A stretch of 64,000 bases of DNA, taken from assembly GCF_003751945.1 (NCBI RefSeq), contig NZ_RJKL01000001.1, positions 2,604,001 through 2,668,000 of the forward strand, read 5' to 3'. Both the position numbers and the translations under genes were made by a program. This stretch comes from Couchioplanes caeruleus (lineage in GTDB: Bacteria > Actinomycetota > Actinomycetes > Mycobacteriales > Micromonosporaceae). Each line of letters opens with the position of its first letter. Position 1 is the stretch's first letter. Under the pieces are notes generated by a model. The model did no database searches, had not been told where the DNA came from, and was given only the letters and a program-made list of their open reading frames with translations. Below are positions 1 through 8,595 of this stretch, piece by piece.

Positions 1-2
1 AG

Positions 3-590
3 GCGCACCCGTCCGAGATCGCCACGGTCTTCCTGGAGGACTACGTGCCGCCCACGGTGCTGCGTGCCGAGCTGGCACGGGTGCCCGGCCTGGCCGACAT
101 GTTGATCCGCCCGGACCTCGAGGGCGTCCGCGAGCACGGGTGGCCGCGCCTGGCCGACCTGCGCGAGCGCGACAAGCGGTTGCTGATGTTCACCGATCAC
201 AGCCGTGCCGCGGACCAGGCCGCCGGATTGACCCGGGACAGCTTCGGCGTGCAGTACCAGCGGGAGTGGACCGTCGAGAACTACTGGTCGATGGGGCCCG
301 GCACGGGCACCTCGGACTGGTCCTGCTACAGCCGTTGGTACGGCGGCCCGGGCACGATCCCGCTCACGCACACCGAGCCGGGCTTCCGTCCGCTGTTCGT
401 CATGAACCACTTCCGCGACGTGCCGATCCCGGCCACGAGCTCGAATGACAACGCCAAGGTGCTCAACCGGGCCGAGCGTTTCTGCACCCCGGCGGCCCGT
501 AAGAAGCCCAACTACGTCGCGGTCGACCGGTATGACCTCGGCGGTCCGGCCGCGGCCGTCGGCCGGCTGAACACCTACGACGTCCCCTAG
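3..590 (+). CDS. PI-PLC X-domain-like secreted protein, C-terminal part (5' truncated)
   Basis: The reading frame is open from the first base of the window, so only the C-terminal part (about 195 residues) is present; a GTG at 45 is internal, not the start. The stretch begins with HPSEIATVFLEDYV, which matches the strand after the catalytic region in bacterial phosphatidylinositol-specific phospholipase C-like proteins. It continues with LLMFTDHS, the WTVENYWS block, a Cys in SDWSCYSRW and a second Cys in RFCTPAARKKPNYVAVD, all typical of the secreted actinobacterial PI-PLC-like family. The catalytic histidines lie upstream of the window, so activity cannot be judged. The stop overlaps the convergent deacetylase/GT2 gene through a shared CTAG. 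Confidence 0.75.
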   Translation, partial: AHPSEIATVFLEDYVPPTVLRAELARVPGLADMLIRPDLEGVREHGWPRLADLRERDKRLLMFTDHSRAADQAAGLTRDSFGVQYQREWTVENYWSMGPGTGTSDWSCYSRWYGGPGTIPLTHTEPGFRPLFVMNHFRDVPIPATSSNDNAKVLNRAERFCTPAARKKPNYVAVDRYDLGGPAAAVGRLNTYDVP

Positions 591-2944
591 TTGATCGGCC
601 AGCGCTCGCGGCGGCGCGGCGCGGGGACGGCCGGCCGCGCCTGGTTCAGCAGGTCGGCCGGGCGGCGGGAGAGCTGCTCGGGCACCGGCCACTCGGGGCG
701 GGAGCCGGGGTGAGCCGCGGCGGCACCCGCCGGCCACTCGGAGCGGGAAGCGACGCGGGCCGCGGCGGCGACATGGGCGGTAGCGGTGGCGGCGCGGGCC
801 GTAGCGGCGGCGTGGGCCGTGGCGGCGGCGTGGGCTGTCGCGGCGGCGTGGGCGGTCGCGGCGCCCGTGCGCACCATCCGGTGCCAGCGCAGCCGGCCGC
901 CGAGCAGTGCCATCACGGTCGACTGGATCACGACCAGGTACATGAGCTGCCGGTAGACGATCTGCTGCAGCGGAAGGCTCCAGAGCGGCGTCCAGCGTTC
1001 GCCGTCGAGATGCAGGGCGTACGCGGCCGTGGCCACCTGGACCGCGGTGAAGCCCGTCCAGGTGGCGATGACGGTGGCCGGCTCGAGAAAGAACGCGCCG
1101 TACACGGCGTAGACGTCCACCATCGGCGCGGTGAGCGGCAGCAGGACCTGGAAGAGCAGGAGGTAGCCGAGGCCGCGCCGGCCGAGGCGGCCGGCGGGGC
1201 CGCGCTCGCGCAGCGCGTGGCGGTGCTTCCACATCGCCTGCATGGTGCCGTAGCACCAGCGGTAGCGCTGCCGCCACAACTGGCGCAGCGAGGCGGGAGC
1301 CTCGGTCCAGGCGACGGCGCGGGGTTCGTAGACGACGCGCCAGCCCGTCCGCAGCACCGCCATGGTGAAGTCGGTGTCCTCGGCCAGGGTCTGCGCCGAC
1401 ACCCCGCCGGCGGCGTCGACGGCCTGGCGGCGGAAGGCGCCGATCGCGCCCGGAACGGTCGGCATGCACTCGGCGACGTCGAACATGCGCCGGTCGAGAT
1501 TGAAGCCGATCACGTATTCGAGGTGCTGCCAGCGGCCGAGCAGGCCGCCGCGGTTCGCCACCTTGGTGTTGCCCGAGACGGCGCCCACGCGCGGGTCGCG
1601 CAGGGGCTGCACGAGGTGGCCGATCGCGTCGGGCTCGAAGACGGTGTCGCCGTCGACCAGGACGAGGATGTCGTGCTGGGCGTACGCGATGCCGTGGTTC
1701 AGGGCCGCGGGTTTGCCGGCGTTGGGCTGGCGCAGGACGTAGACGCCGAGCAGGCCGAGGCGTTCGACGATGTCGGCGGTGCCGTCGGTGGAGCCGTCGT
1801 CGACCACGATGACCTCGACGATTGGGTAGTCGCTGCGGACCAGCGACCGTACGGTCTCCGCGATGTTGGCGGCCTCGTTGAAGGCGGGCACGATCACCGA
1901 GACCGGCCCGACGTACGCCGGCGGGCGACTCTCGCGACGCAGCCGGCGCAGGTGCAGACGGGCGCTGACGAGCTGGGCCAGCAGCCGCAGCGCGGCGAGC
2001 ACCACGGCGACGAGCATGAGCAGGGTGAGGGCGTCGGCGAGCCAGCCCCCCACGGACTGGGCGGCGCGGAAGGCGTGTCCCCGCCACTGCTGCCCGGTGC
2101 TCGCCGGCGGCATCGCGGTCAGGCCGAGACCCTCCGAGACGGTGACGAAGCGGTAGCCCTTCGCCGTCAGGGCCGGGATGAGCTTGTCGAGGGCCGCGAC
2201 GGTCTGCGCGCGGTCGCCGCCGGAGTCGTGCATCATCACGACCGCACCGGCCGTGCCCCGGGGACGGGCCGCGGCGGCGATGGCGTCCGCGCCCGGGCGA
2301 CGCCAGTCGGCGGTGTCCAGATCGGTGAGGACAAGCAGGTAGCCGGCCTCCGCGGCGCGCCGGTGGGCGCGGTGGTCGGCCGCGGTCACGGCCGCCGGTC
2401 CCGACGAGTACGGCGGGCGCAGCAGCACCGGCCGGCGCCCGGTGGCGGCGGCCACCGCGTTGGCGGTCAGGGTGAGCTCGGCGTCGAGCCGCCAGTCCGG
2501 CAGCGTGGCGACGTCGGCGTGGGTGAAGGTGTGCACGCCGATCTCGTGGCCCTCGGCGAGCACCCGGCGCGCGATCTCGGGGTGCTCGTTGACCTGCGAT
2601 CCGACCTGGAAGAACGTGGCGTGCGCCCGGTGCCGGGCCAGCACGTCGAGCACGGCCGGGGTCCAGCGGGCGTCCGGGCCGTCGTCGAAGGTCAGGGCGA
2701 TGGTCTTGGCCGGCATGCCGCGGCTGCTGACGGCGGCGCCGGGGCCGAGGCGCTGGACGGCCGCGCCGCCGGTGACGGCGGCCGGCGCCGGGGCGGAGGA
2801 GGGCGTGGGCGCCGATCCGTCGCCCTCGCCGCCGACGTGCCTCACGTAGCCGTTGAGGCTCAGCTCCGCCAGCAGCACGATCAGGGCCAGTACGAGCAGG
2901 ACCCAGTGGGCCCGTGGCTCCCGCCGCAGCGCGCGTTTGCCCAT
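587..2944 (-). CDS. Bifunctional polysaccharide deacetylase / family 2 glycosyltransferase
   Basis: A 785-residue membrane protein. A TM segment (about residues 14-34) is followed by a NodB-type deacetylase domain with TFDDGP at 85-90, the metal-binding HTFTH at 138-142 and RPPYS near 177. A second TM region near 305-327 leads into a GT2 domain with SVIVPAFNEA, DDGSTD, DGDTVF, AEDTD and the processive QRYRW motif, then C-terminal TM helices. The family polymerises or modifies extracellular or cell-wall polysaccharide. After the TM region the C-terminus carries an Ala/His-rich run of ATAHAA-type repeats (DNA about 770-865) that is not part of either domain. It starts 1 bp after the stop of the small membrane gene at 2946-3338 and is the last gene of the ECF-sigma operon; its stop overlaps the convergent PLC-like gene. 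Confidence 0.88.
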   Translation of the reverse strand: MGKRALRREPRAHWVLLVLALIVLLAELSLNGYVRHVGGEGDGSAPTPSSAPAPAAVTGGAAVQRLGPGAAVSSRGMPAKTIALTFDDGPDARWTPAVLDVLARHRAHATFFQVGSQVNEHPEIARRVLAEGHEIGVHTFTHADVATLPDWRLDAELTLTANAVAAATGRRPVLLRPPYSSGPAAVTAADHRAHRRAAEAGYLLVLTDLDTADWRRPGADAIAAAARPRGTAGAVVMMHDSGGDRAQTVAALDKLIPALTAKGYRFVTVSEGLGLTAMPPASTGQQWRGHAFRAAQSVGGWLADALTLLMLVAVVLAALRLLAQLVSARLHLRRLRRESRPPAYVGPVSVIVPAFNEAANIAETVRSLVRSDYPIVEVIVVDDGSTDGTADIVERLGLLGVYVLRQPNAGKPAALNHGIAYAQHDILVLVDGDTVFEPDAIGHLVQPLRDPRVGAVSGNTKVANRGGLLGRWQHLEYVIGFNLDRRMFDVAECMPTVPGAIGAFRRQAVDAAGGVSAQTLAEDTDFTMAVLRTGWRVVYEPRAVAWTEAPASLRQLWRQRYRWCYGTMQAMWKHRHALRERGPAGRLGRRGLGYLLLFQVLLPLTAPMVDVYAVYGAFFLEPATVIATWTGFTAVQVATAAYALHLDGERWTPLWSLPLQQIVYRQLMYLVVIQSTVMALLGGRLRWHRMVRTGAATAHAAATAHAAATAHAAATARAATATAHVAAAARVASRSEWPAGAAAAHPGSRPEWPVPEQLSRRPADLLNQARPAVPAPRRRERWPIN

Positions 2945-2945
2945 G

Positions 2946-3338
2946 TCAGTTCTTCTTCCCCGGCGGCGCCGCCGGGGTGTGGGTCGGGATCCGCCGGCGG
3001 TTGCCCAGTTCCTGTGCCGCGGCGGAGGTGCTCGCCGACGCGCCGGGCGTGGGCCTGGTGGTGGCGGTGCGGCCGGGCTCGCTCGTGGGTGCCGCCGGGA
3101 CGGCGGTGCGGATGCGCGGGCTCAGGGACGGCGCCGGGGACCGTTCCGGTGCGTCACCGCGGAGCCGCTCCGTACGGGACTCCGCCCATCCCGGCAGCGA
3201 CGCCGGGACGGTGCCGGTGAATCCGGCGATCAGCGCGACGGCGGCGAGGACGAGGACGAGGGCACCCGCCGAGCCGGCGAGCGCGACCACGCGGCGGCGG
3301 CGTCCGGTGCGGTCGACGAAGACCGGCTCGACGATCAC
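2946..3338 (-). CDS. Small single-pass membrane protein of unknown function
   Basis: A 130-residue protein: short basic cytoplasmic N-terminus (RTGRRRR), one TM helix at about residues 18-40, then a Pro/Ser/Thr/Ala-rich low-complexity tail presumably outside the membrane, ending in basic residues. No enzymatic motif is visible. The ATG overlaps the stop of the upstream anti-sigma-like gene (ATGA) and its own stop is 1 bp from the start of the deacetylase/GT2 gene, so the three are translationally coupled. A role as an accessory subunit of the glycan synthase is an inference from position only. Confidence 0.6.
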   Translation of the reverse strand: MIVEPVFVDRTGRRRRVVALAGSAGALVLVLAAVALIAGFTGTVPASLPGWAESRTERLRGDAPERSPAPSLSPRIRTAVPAAPTSEPGRTATTRPTPGASASTSAAAQELGNRRRIPTHTPAAPPGKKN

Positions 3339-4165
3339 TTCGGTCCTCGCGTCCTGTCCCGGCCCTCGCCGTCGCCCGGCGTGGCGGTCGGCTTGCCGGG
3401 CTGAGCGGGCTTGCCGGTGTGGTCCGGTTTGCCGTCATCGGGCTTGTCTCCCGGAACCTCCTCCGGCGCCGGGGTGGTGCTCGGTGCGCCGGCCTGAGCC
3501 GCGCAGAGGTCTGCGATGCGGTCCTCGCCACCGGCCGCGGCGATGAGGTCCCGGCGGGAGGCGGCGTTCATCGCCTTGCCGTGCGGTTCCTGCTGTGCGG
3601 CCCAGGACCGGCAGAGCCCGGGTACGGCCGGATCCGCCGACGCCGGCCCGCCGGTGGGCGACGGGCCGGGCGCCGATCGGGCGGATGTCTGGGGGGACGG
3701 CGCGGGGAGAGCCGGGGACGGGGGTCGTGCGGACGTGGTCTCGGGCGCCGGCGCGGGGACGCCGACGGCCGAGAACAGGCGGTGGGCCTGCTGCTGCGCC
3801 CCGGCGGGGAGATGCCCAGTCTCCGCCGCCAGGGCGACACCACCGCCCGCCAGGACAGCCACTCCGGCCGCCACCTTCACAGCGGCCGTCCTGACGGGCG
3901 GTGATATGCGTACACGGCGTCTTCCTCTCGGCAGGCTGGTCGTTTCAGCGTCCCGATACGCCGCCACGATCGCGGCCACCGCAGCCCGCTCGCCGGCCAG
4001 CTCCCGGGGGGAGGCGGGCGCCTTGGCGGCGTCGAGCAGAGCGGCCAGCCCACGGAGTTCGGCACCGGCGGGGTCGCCGGCCATCAGCCGGTCGGCCTCC
4101 GCCGGCCCGAGCCGGGAATTTCGCCGTGTACGCATCGCAAGAAGAAGAGCGCGCCAGCCTCCCAT
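3335..4165 (-). CDS. Membrane anti-sigma-factor-like protein with extracytoplasmic Cys pair
   Basis: A start at 4165 is chosen because GGGAGGTG sits 7 nt upstream of the ATG; the open frame extends further upstream but only through the end of the sigma-factor gene. The resulting 276-residue protein has a cytoplasmic N-terminal part (a predicted helical region up to about residue 85), one TM helix (VAAGVAVLAGGGVALA), a Pro/Ser-rich spacer and a small outer domain with two cysteines (GLCRSW and IADLCAAQ, with AAGGEDRI between). That arrangement is common in proteins paired with ECF sigma factors in actinobacteria, where they are thought to act as anti-sigma or signalling partners. No ZAS zinc motif is visible. 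It follows the ECF gene at once and overlaps the next gene by 4 bp. Confidence 0.65.
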   Translation of the reverse strand: MGGWRALLLAMRTRRNSRLGPAEADRLMAGDPAGAELRGLAALLDAAKAPASPRELAGERAAVAAIVAAYRDAETTSLPRGRRRVRISPPVRTAAVKVAAGVAVLAGGGVALAAETGHLPAGAQQQAHRLFSAVGVPAPAPETTSARPPSPALPAPSPQTSARSAPGPSPTGGPASADPAVPGLCRSWAAQQEPHGKAMNAASRRDLIAAAGGEDRIADLCAAQAGAPSTTPAPEEVPGDKPDDGKPDHTGKPAQPGKPTATPGDGEGRDRTRGPK

Positions 4166-4169
4166 CGCG

Positions 4170-4754
4170 TTACACCTCCCTCGTACGGGTGACGAAATTT
4201 TCGTCGCCACGCGCCTGAACACGCGGATCGGCGGCAAGTTTGCGCAGGCCACGCAGGGTGGCCACGCGGACGGCGCCGGCACGCTTACCGAGCACCCGAG
4301 CGGTGGTCGCGACGTCGAGCCCGGCCACCACCCGCAGCATCACGGCCTCGGCCTGGTCCGGCGGCAGCCCGGCGATGAGCCCGATCGCCCACTCGGTGCC
4401 GGAGTGCTCCAGGGCCTGCGCGGCGGCGTCGCCCGTACGGCCGGCGTCGTCGGCGCCGAACTCGGCCGGATCCTCCCGCCTGCGCCCGGCCCGCCGCCGC
4501 TCGTCGATGCCGCGGTGCCGGGCGATCCGGAACAGCCAGCCCCGGAAGGCGGCACCATCGCCGGTGAAGCGGTGCAGGTCGCGGGCGGCCTGCAGCCAGG
4601 TCTCGGAGGCCACGTCCTCGGCGGCGTCGCCGGCCACGACCCGCAGGTAACGCAGGACGGCGGGCTGCAGGGAGCGCCACAGGGCCGTGAAACCCGCCTC
4701 GTCGCCGGCGCACGCCGCCTTCACCGCCGCGGTCAGTTCGTCGTCATCCCACAC
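4170..4754 (-). CDS. RNA polymerase sigma factor, ECF subfamily (sigma-70 family)
   Basis: A 194-residue protein with sigma region 2 at about residues 22-92 (VLRYLRVVAGDAAEDVASET, then FRGWLFRIARH) and region 4 at about 130-185 (GLPPDQAEAVMLRVVAGLDV followed by a helix-turn-helix, ARVLGKRAGAVRVATLRGL). There is no region 3 and no C-terminal SnoaL extension, so it is a minimal ECF factor. The start is GTG. It is the first gene of a leftward unit with a membrane anti-sigma-like protein, a small membrane protein and a glycan deacetylase/transferase, which suggests that it controls envelope polysaccharide production in response to an external cue (inference). Confidence 0.87.
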   Translation of the reverse strand: MWDDDELTAAVKAACAGDEAGFTALWRSLQPAVLRYLRVVAGDAAEDVASETWLQAARDLHRFTGDGAAFRGWLFRIARHRGIDERRRAGRRREDPAEFGADDAGRTGDAAAQALEHSGTEWAIGLIAGLPPDQAEAVMLRVVAGLDVATTARVLGKRAGAVRVATLRGLRKLAADPRVQARGDENFVTRTREV

Positions 4755-4907
4755 GCTTGCTCCGTCGACCCCTCACCCCGGCGCCGCTCTTCCGGGCCGG
4801 ACAAGGCCAGCACGGTACACACCGCCATCGGCGTGGCGTCGCACGATAGGTCCCGCGAGTCGGAGAGATCCTGTGGGTCGAAGCCGAGGACGGCCGCACA
4901 GGGGGAC

Positions 4908-4951
4908 GCCGTGGCACAGGCGATACAAAGCCGTGGCACAGGCGATACAAA
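4908..4951. repeat. Perfect 22-bp tandem duplication beside tRNA-Asn
   Basis: The 22-bp unit at 4908-4929 is repeated without mismatch at 4930-4951. The unit begins GCCGTGGCACAGG and ends CGATACAAA. It lies between the ECF sigma gene and the 3' end of tRNA-Asn, where the sigma promoter and the tRNA terminator would be expected. Confidence 0.85.
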
Positions 4952-4996
4952 CAGGGATGCAACTGGCCGCGAACCGGCCAGGACGAGGTGGAGGAG

Positions 4997-5069
4997 CTCC
5001 CCCGATTGGACTCGAACCAATAACCTGCCGGTTAACAGCCGGCTGCTCTGCCAATTGAGCTACAGGGGA
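4997..5069 (-). tRNA. tRNA-Asn (anticodon GTT)
   Basis: The reverse strand folds as a 73-nt cloverleaf: acceptor TCCCCTG pairs with CGGGGGA (one G-T pair), the D arm is GCTC/GAGC, the anticodon stem GCCGG/CCGGC holds the loop CTGTTAA with anticodon GTT, and the T arm ATTGG/CCAAT holds TTCGAGT. The discriminator base is G and CCA is not encoded. Confidence 0.95.
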
Positions 5070-5276
5070 TCACTGGGCCCGACCTCCCGCTGCGCGGGTT
5101 GTCGTGGCGACCGGGGAAACAATACATCACCCAGCGCCGGGACCGCTTGCGGGGTACCCCCGACACTCCCGGAGCGGGTCCAACCGACGGAAACGCCAAC
5201 GGGGGGTATGAGCGGGCGGCAGGATGGGTATGCACCGGACCAGACGCACGCGCGTCACCGAACGGAAGGAGCCGCC

Positions 5277-5582
5277 ATGCGCGGAAAGCTCATGTTCATC
5301 ACGGGTCTCGCGGCGGGCTTCGTCCTGGGCAGCCGTGCCGGCCGGGAGAAGTACGAGGAGATCGCGGCCAACGCCAAGAAGGTGTGGGAGCACCCGACGG
5401 TGCAAGAGGCCGCCGGCGTCGCCCAGGCGCAGGCCAACAAGCTCTACACCGAGGGCAAGGACAAGCTGAACCAGTCCAAGCTCGGTGAGAAGCTGCACTC
5501 CGCCAGCAGCACGTCGTCGTCCAACTCGGGCGACCTGTCGACCTCCAGCGCGAGCTCGAACAGCACGGGCACCACGTACTGA
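5277..5582 (+). CDS. YtxH-like small membrane-associated protein
   Basis: A 101-residue protein starting at an ATG preceded by GGAAGGAG with 6 nt spacing. An N-terminal hydrophobic segment with a glycine pattern (FITGLAAGFVLGSRAG, residues 6-21) is followed by EKYEEIAANAKKVWEHPTVQ, the signature of the YtxH/DUF883-like group, and then a Ser/Thr/Asn-rich unstructured tail. These proteins are small, often stress-related and of unknown mechanism. A perfect 15-bp-stem hairpin follows the stop. Confidence 0.75.
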   Translation: MRGKLMFITGLAAGFVLGSRAGREKYEEIAANAKKVWEHPTVQEAAGVAQAQANKLYTEGKDKLNQSKLGEKLHSASSTSSSNSGDLSTSSASSNSTGTTY

Positions 5583-5595
5583 CCCGTTGCCGCAT

Positions 5596-5635
5596 CCGGC
5601 GGCCCGGCCCATCTCCCCGTGGGCCGGGCCGCCGG
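5596..5635. terminator. Bidirectional GC-rich hairpin terminator
   Basis: A perfect 15-bp inverted repeat (CCGGCGGCCCGGCCC and its complement) with a 10-nt loop lies between the convergent YtxH-like and isomerase genes. There is no long U-tract, as is usual in high-GC actinobacteria. Confidence 0.75.
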
Positions 5636-5639
5636 CGTG

Positions 5640-6647
5640 TCACGAGGACGACGAGAAGGCCGCGTCGAAGGCCGCCGCGGGGGCGTCGAACGCGAGGCTG
5701 CGCACGTACCGCAGTGCCTCCGGGGCGCCGGTCAGGCGGTCCATGCCGGCGTCCTCCCACTCGATCGAGAGCGGTCCGTCGTAGCCGATCGCGTTGAGGG
5801 CCCGGAAGCAGTCCTCCCACGGCACGTCCCCGTGGCCGGTGGAGACGAAGTCCCAGCCGCGGCGCAGGTCCGCCCACGGCAGGTGGGACGACATCCGGCC
5901 GCGGCGGCCGTCGCCCGTACGGACCTTCGCGTCCTTGCAGTCGACGTGGTAGATGCGATCCCGGAACTCCAGGATGAAGTTCACCGGGTCCAGGTCCTGC
6001 CACACGAAGTGGGACGGGTCCCAGTTGAGGCCGAATGCCGGGCGGTGGCCGATCGCCTCGAGGGCGCGCCGGGTCGTCCAGTAGTCGTAGGCGATCTCGC
6101 TGGGATGGACCTCGTGCGCGAACCGGACGCCCACCTCGTCGAAGACGTCCAGGATCGGGTGCCAGCGTGCGGCGAAGTCCGCGTACCCTCGCTCGATCAT
6201 GGCCGGCGGCACCGGAGGGAACATGGCCACCGTGTGCCAGATCGACGAACCGGTGAAGCCGACCACGGTCGTGACGCCGAGCCTGGCCGCCGCGCGGGCG
6301 GTGTCCTTCATCCGCTCCGCCGCCCGGGTGCGGACCCCCTCGGGGTCACCGTCGCCCCAGATCGACGCCGGCAGGATGTCCCGGTGCCGCTCGTCGATCG
6401 GATGGTCGCAGACCGCCTGGCCGACGAGATGGTTCGAGATCGCGAAGACCCGCAGGTGGTGCTTGGCGAGCTGCTCGCGCTTGCGGTCGACGTAGTCGTC
6501 CTCGGCCAGCGCCCGGTCCACCTCGAAGTGGTCGCCCCAGCAGGCGATCTCGAGGCCGTCGTACCCCCACTCGGAGGCCAGCCGGCAGACCTCGTCGAAC
6601 GGCAGGTCGGCCCACTGGCCGGTGAAGAGCGTGATCGGTCGCGCCAT
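5640..6647 (-). CDS. Sugar phosphate isomerase/epimerase (xylose isomerase-like TIM barrel)
   Basis: The start at 6647 is preceded by AGGGAG with 5 nt spacing; the frame extends upstream without an SD. The 335-residue protein starts [20 protein letters not shown] and contains [15 protein letters not shown], the metal-ligand region [24 protein letters not shown] and HVDCKDAKV, ending with [12 protein letters not shown]. These are the Glu/Asp/His metal-binding strands of the AP_endonuc_2 family that interconverts keto/aldo sugars or cyclitols. As the last gene of the sugar locus it probably acts after the Gfo/Idh/MocA oxidoreductase; the substrate cannot be told from sequence. Confidence 0.85.
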   Translation of the reverse strand: MARPITLFTGQWADLPFDEVCRLASEWGYDGLEIACWGDHFEVDRALAEDDYVDRKREQLAKHHLRVFAISNHLVGQAVCDHPIDERHRDILPASIWGDGDPEGVRTRAAERMKDTARAAARLGVTTVVGFTGSSIWHTVAMFPPVPPAMIERGYADFAARWHPILDVFDEVGVRFAHEVHPSEIAYDYWTTRRALEAIGHRPAFGLNWDPSHFVWQDLDPVNFILEFRDRIYHVDCKDAKVRTGDGRRGRMSSHLPWADLRRGWDFVSTGHGDVPWEDCFRALNAIGYDGPLSIEWEDAGMDRLTGAPEALRYVRSLAFDAPAAAFDAAFSSSS

Positions 6648-6802
6648 GTCATCTCCCTGTTCGCATGCGTGACGAAGAGGGTCCCGGGCCGGGGCGAGGG
6701 TGACCGGCGGCGGCAACCGCCCGGCGGCGGGCGTCGCGGCCGCGCCGGGCCTGCGCCGCCCGGCGGGCCCGCCCGCGCCGGGGTGGGCTACCGGCTCAAA
6801 CT

Positions 6803-7942
6803 CTAGGGAAACGCGACCCGGTCAACAAGAGAGACGGGCGCCGATCGAGGTTGCGGCGCACCCGGGGGCGAGAGTCCCAGCTCGGCGAGCGCGAGCGCGC
6901 CCTGCCATTCGATGTCCAGATACTCGGTGCCGGGCACCGCACCGGCCAGCAACTGCCGCAACCCGGAGCGCCAGATCCCGGTGGTCGCCGTCAGCGGCGC
7001 GGGCGGTTCGGATCCCCACGGTACGCGGCGAAGCACACGCCACGGCCCCGGCGGGAACTCCCGCAGCGCCTGGGCCACATCGGCGACGTAGCCTCCGTCC
7101 GGGGTGGTGACCGCGTGCGGCCGCCCGTCGTCCACATAGCGGCGCAGCGTCTCGGCGGCGGCGACCGGGTCGGCCACCTCCACCGCGGTCGCGGCCTCCA
7201 CGTGGATCACCGGCACGCCCGCGCCGGTCAGCCGGTCGAGGTAGGCGGCCGGGTCCTCCCAGGTGCACGCGAGGTGCGCCAGGTCGAGGGCGACGCCGAG
7301 GCGGTCCTTGTCCACCCGCGCGAACGCGGCCGCCACGGAGGCGGAGCCGTCAAGCACCGCGCCGGGCTCGGGCCGGAAACCGACCCGCACGGCGCGGCCG
7401 GTCTGCCACGCCACCTCCGCGAGGCCGCCGGAGAGCCGGCCCAGGATGCGCGAGCAGGCCTTCTCCTTGTCTTCGTCCCAGCCCTCCCGGCGGCCCAGGC
7501 CGATGGTGCTGACGGCGCCGCGGACGGCGTCGTCGGGCAGCAGATCCACCAGGATGCGCGCGAGGTCGAGGGTGTACTCCAGACGGGCGGGACTGCTCCA
7601 GTCCGGCTGGCCGGCGTCCCCGTCCTGCTCCACGCCGGCGTCGTGCCGGGTGCCCTCGGCGCCGTCCTCCGCGCAGGCGATTCCGTTCAACGTGACGACC
7701 TCGAGCCGGCGGGCGTCGAGCTCGGCACGGAGCCGGGTGCGGGAGCGCCCGTCGATCGCGAGGGCGGCGGCGAGGGCGGGCGGTAGCCAGAGGCTCACCC
7801 CGAGGGTGTGCACGTCGTGACCGGCGCGGACCGCGGCATACGCGTCGAGCCGCTCGACGATGTCCGAAAGAGTCCGGGCGGGCCGCGGGTCGGTGCCGTG
7901 GCTCAGGTGGACGACCCGGCCCGAGTGGTGACGCAGACGCAT
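6803..7942 (-). CDS. eboE: EboE-like protein (xylose-isomerase-like TIM barrel)
   Basis: A 379-residue protein with SD AGGAGGG at 8 nt from the ATG. It opens [19 protein letters not shown], followed by [47 protein letters not shown], the FRPEPGA and [14 protein letters not shown] strands and a final [10 protein letters not shown]. This order matches the EboE family, known from ebo clusters that move scytonemin or other metabolites to the periplasm. No other ebo genes (EboA-D) are here; instead it lies in a ribose-type ABC transporter locus, so a carbohydrate role is more likely than metabolite traffic. Its SD is strong and it lies 653 bp from the upstream oxidoreductase, so it may have its own promoter. 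Confidence 0.75.
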   Translation of the reverse strand: MRLRHHSGRVVHLSHGTDPRPARTLSDIVERLDAYAAVRAGHDVHTLGVSLWLPPALAAALAIDGRSRTRLRAELDARRLEVVTLNGIACAEDGAEGTRHDAGVEQDGDAGQPDWSSPARLEYTLDLARILVDLLPDDAVRGAVSTIGLGRREGWDEDKEKACSRILGRLSGGLAEVAWQTGRAVRVGFRPEPGAVLDGSASVAAAFARVDKDRLGVALDLAHLACTWEDPAAYLDRLTGAGVPVIHVEAATAVEVADPVAAAETLRRYVDDGRPHAVTTPDGGYVADVAQALREFPPGPWRVLRRVPWGSEPPAPLTATTGIWRSGLRQLLAGAVPGTEYLDIEWQGALALAELGLSPPGAPQPRSAPVSLVDRVAFP

Positions 7943-8595
7943 CAGAATCCCTCCTGGAGCGGGGCGTCACCGGCGCCTCCGTGCGCGCGACGTCCCGCGT
8001 GGACCCCCCGACCGCGGGTCGTCGCGGCTGTCGCGACGGACCGGCGAGATGCCATGGCGCCTCCATCCGTACGGTTGCCTGCCCTCAGACACGAGCCTCG
8101 ACGGCCTGCCGGATCAGCGGCGTACTCGCCGTGCGACAACCCGGCCGACCCGGACATGATCCACAAAGGTCGGTGCCATCGCCAGGTGCCGATGCTCCTT
8201 CCCTTGGTGAGCTGCTCGGACGGAAATCCGACAGCAACGCGACAGCCAGGAGAAGAGGGCGCGATCGGTGCATCAAATGCACACTCGGACAGGCATTCGA
8301 CATGTCACACGAGCTCTGTGCCCGGGTTCGACGGCCGCCGCCGGCATGCCGCTTCACCCTCTCGAGCGAGGGGTCGTGCCGGGACCTGCGGCTCGGCCGG
8401 ATGCGGGCGCTACGGCCTGGGGACGGCACCGCCGGGCCGTGTGCCACGGGACCGTTCTGTGCCCGTACTCATCGCGGGAAAGGCTGCCCGGCAGCGACCC
8501 GGAACCCTACGGCCGATGCCGGACACCCACCCCGCCGCCGCCCCGCACGGTCCGGGGCGCAACCGGATCGCCCTCGCGGGTCAGCGGCGGACTTC
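7943..8595. other. 653-bp intergenic region without a convincing gene
   Basis: Both flanking genes run leftward. The short frames here have atypical composition and no SD, so no gene is called. The stretch from about 8200 to 8330 is less GC-rich and contains the palindrome at 8268-8282; it is the likely promoter region for the eboE-like gene. Confidence 0.5.
8268..8282. promoter_or_regulatory. Candidate operator palindrome GTGCAT-CAA-ATGCAC
   Basis: Perfect 6-bp arms around a 3-nt centre, in the more AT-rich part of the 653-bp gap upstream of the eboE-like gene. The size fits a small dimeric repressor site, but no identical copy was seen elsewhere in the locus and the regulator is unknown. 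Confidence 0.3.

Noticed and set aside
710..3220. Long open frame (836 residues) on the plus strand opposite the deacetylase/GT2 gene
   Set aside because: Composition is that of an antisense shadow (Gly/Arg/His-rich, no motifs) of a well-supported minus-strand gene.
4908..5069. Integration site of a mobile element at tRNA-Asn
   Set aside because: No integrase or second copy of the tRNA 3' end is visible; only the 22-bp repeat suggests anything, which is not enough.
8085..8447. Minus-strand 120-residue frame in the 653-bp gap
   Set aside because: Arg/Ser/Pro-rich with no SD or domain; the frame looks accidental.
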